Assembly: GCA_016234025.1 (NCBI GenBank)
Contig: JACQLL010000068.1
Span: 1-6,079, forward strand
Direction: 5' to 3'
DNA from: Candidatus Pacearchaeota archaeon
GTDB taxonomy: Archaea; Nanobdellota; Nanobdellia; Pacearchaeales; GW2011-AR1
DNA length: 6,079 nucleotides
Both the position numbers and the translations under genes were made by a program. The notes under the pieces are model-generated. The model saw nothing but the letters and a program-made list of their open reading frames with translations, was not told where the DNA came from and ran no database searches. Of this stretch, positions 5,874 through 6,079 are shown piece after piece. Numbering within the stretch: position 1 is the first letter of the stretch; the number at the start of each line of letters is the position of its first letter.

Positions 5874-5901
5874 GTTCGACGTTATAGCAACTGACTTAAA
5901 T

Positions 5902-5946
5902 ATAGTCCACCAATTTAATCTTTCGGTTGCTTTATTGGTGGACTAT
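5902..5946. repeat. Hairpin with 13-bp perfect stem
   Basis: ATAGTCCACCAAT (5902-5914) pairs with ATTGGTGGACTAT (5934-5946) around a 19-base loop. It is the longest stem in the region. The lack of a T-run after it argues against an intrinsic terminator. Confidence 0.88.
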
Positions 5947-5950
5947 TAGG

Positions 5951-5979
5951 GAACCAACACCGAGAAACTTAGTTGGTTC
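5951..5979. repeat. Hairpin with 8-bp perfect stem
   Basis: GAACCAAC (5951-5958) pairs with GTTGGTTC (5972-5979). The 13-base loop ACCGAGAAACTTA nearly repeats the 5' arm of the hairpin at 6011. Confidence 0.75.
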
Positions 5980-6022
5980 ACTATAACTCCCCAAATTGTC
6001 AGTTGCTACACCGAGAACCTTT
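5957..6022 (+). repeat. 15-base imperfect direct repeat, 51 bases apart
   Basis: ACACCGAGAAACTTA (5957-5971) and ACACCGAGAACCTTT (6008-6022) agree at 13 of 15 positions. One copy is mostly hairpin loop and the other mostly stem arm, so both can compete for the same complementary strand at 6038-6044. Confidence 0.7.
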
Positions 6023-6044
6023 TCTGCTTTGCGCAGGTTCTCGG
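6011..6044. repeat. Hairpin with 10-bp perfect stem
   Basis: CCGAGAACCT (6011-6020) pairs with AGGTTCTCGG (6035-6044) around a 14-base loop. Its 3' arm could instead pair with CCGAGAA in the loop at 5960-5966. Confidence 0.8.
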
Positions 6045-6049
6045 GGCCG

Positions 6050-6077
6050 TCAAGAATGCAACTGTCAGCATTCTTGA
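6050..6077. repeat. Hairpin with 10-bp perfect stem at the window end
   Basis: TCAAGAATGC (6050-6059) pairs with GCATTCTTGA (6068-6077) around the 8-base loop AACTGTCA. GCAACTG at 6058-6064 repeats the 5' arm of the outer stem (5887-5893). Confidence 0.8.
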
Positions 6078-6079
6078 GG

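Larger units (their letters stand above)
5885..6008. repeat. Outer stem: 11-bp perfect inverted repeat
   Basis: TAGCAACTGAC at 5885-5895 pairs perfectly with GTCAGTTGCTA at 5998-6008, enclosing two complete hairpins. It is the long-range pairing that makes the region look like one folded RNA domain. Confidence 0.85.
5885..6077 (+). ncRNA. Candidate structured RNA with five stems, family unknown
   Basis: This gene-free stretch contains five perfectly paired stems in 193 bases, far more than expected from chance in AT-rich DNA. An 11-bp outer stem (5885-5895 with 5998-6008) encloses two hairpins, giving a three-way junction. Two further hairpins follow, the last ending two bases before the window edge. 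I see no RNase P, SRP, tRNA, rRNA or hammerhead core. The plus strand is assumed because the preceding gene is on it; the stems would also form in the opposite transcript. It could be a 3' UTR element of paralog B, an independent RNA, or a DNA-level hairpin array such as a mobile-element end or origin. Confidence 0.5.

Noticed and set aside
5902..5946. Intrinsic (hairpin plus T-run) terminator of paralog B
   Set aside because: No T-run follows the stem (TAGGGAACC comes next), and archaeal termination usually depends on T-tracts, not hairpins.
5881..6008. Integron attC site
   Set aside because: The required RYYYAAC and GTTRRRY core boxes are not found at the stem ends.
5885..6079. Known RNA such as RNase P, SRP RNA, tRNA or hammerhead ribozyme
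   Set aside because: No matching core motifs: no conserved RNase P boxes, no SRP tetraloop helix, no tRNA T-loop/acceptor pair, and the junction strands lack CUGAUGA and GAAA.

Overview
The window comes from an archaeon, most likely a small-genome member of the DPANN group (Pacearchaeota, Woesearchaeota or a relative). The evidence is a block of archaeal-type ribosomal protein genes (eL18, uL13, uS9), TATA-box promoters placed about 25 bases ahead of start codons, short genes with many ATGA overlaps, and AT-rich DNA. The lineage below DPANN is a guess from style and is not proven by any single marker.

Bases 1-986 hold a D-2-hydroxyacid (D-lactate-type) dehydrogenase whose first few codons lie outside the window. 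It converges with a two-gene minus-strand unit (1761 down to 999): an unrecognised 186-residue protein, then a small ribbon-helix-helix DNA-binding protein with a coiled-coil tail. An imperfect palindrome sits on the predicted start point of this unit and could be its operator.

Bases 1838-3283 are a plus-strand ribosomal protein operon. Its four genes overlap by ATGA junctions: eL18, a cysteine-rich two-helix membrane protein of unknown function, uL13 and uS9.

Bases 3325-5873 are the most unusual part. Two paralogous proteins of 347 and 348 residues share an unrecognised N-terminal domain, followed by regions resembling bacterial sigma-70 regions 2 and 4. Between them is a membrane-anchored DUF192 protein. 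Archaea normally start transcription with TBP and TFB, so sigma-like proteins are out of place here. Residues that sigma-70 uses for core binding and promoter melting are not preserved in either.

Bases 5874-6079 carry no gene. They contain five perfect stems of 8-13 bp: an outer stem enclosing two hairpins, then two more hairpins. Several loops or linkers repeat the sequence of an arm of another stem, so alternative pairings are possible. This looks like a structured RNA that runs to, and perhaps past, the window end. I do not recognise its family.
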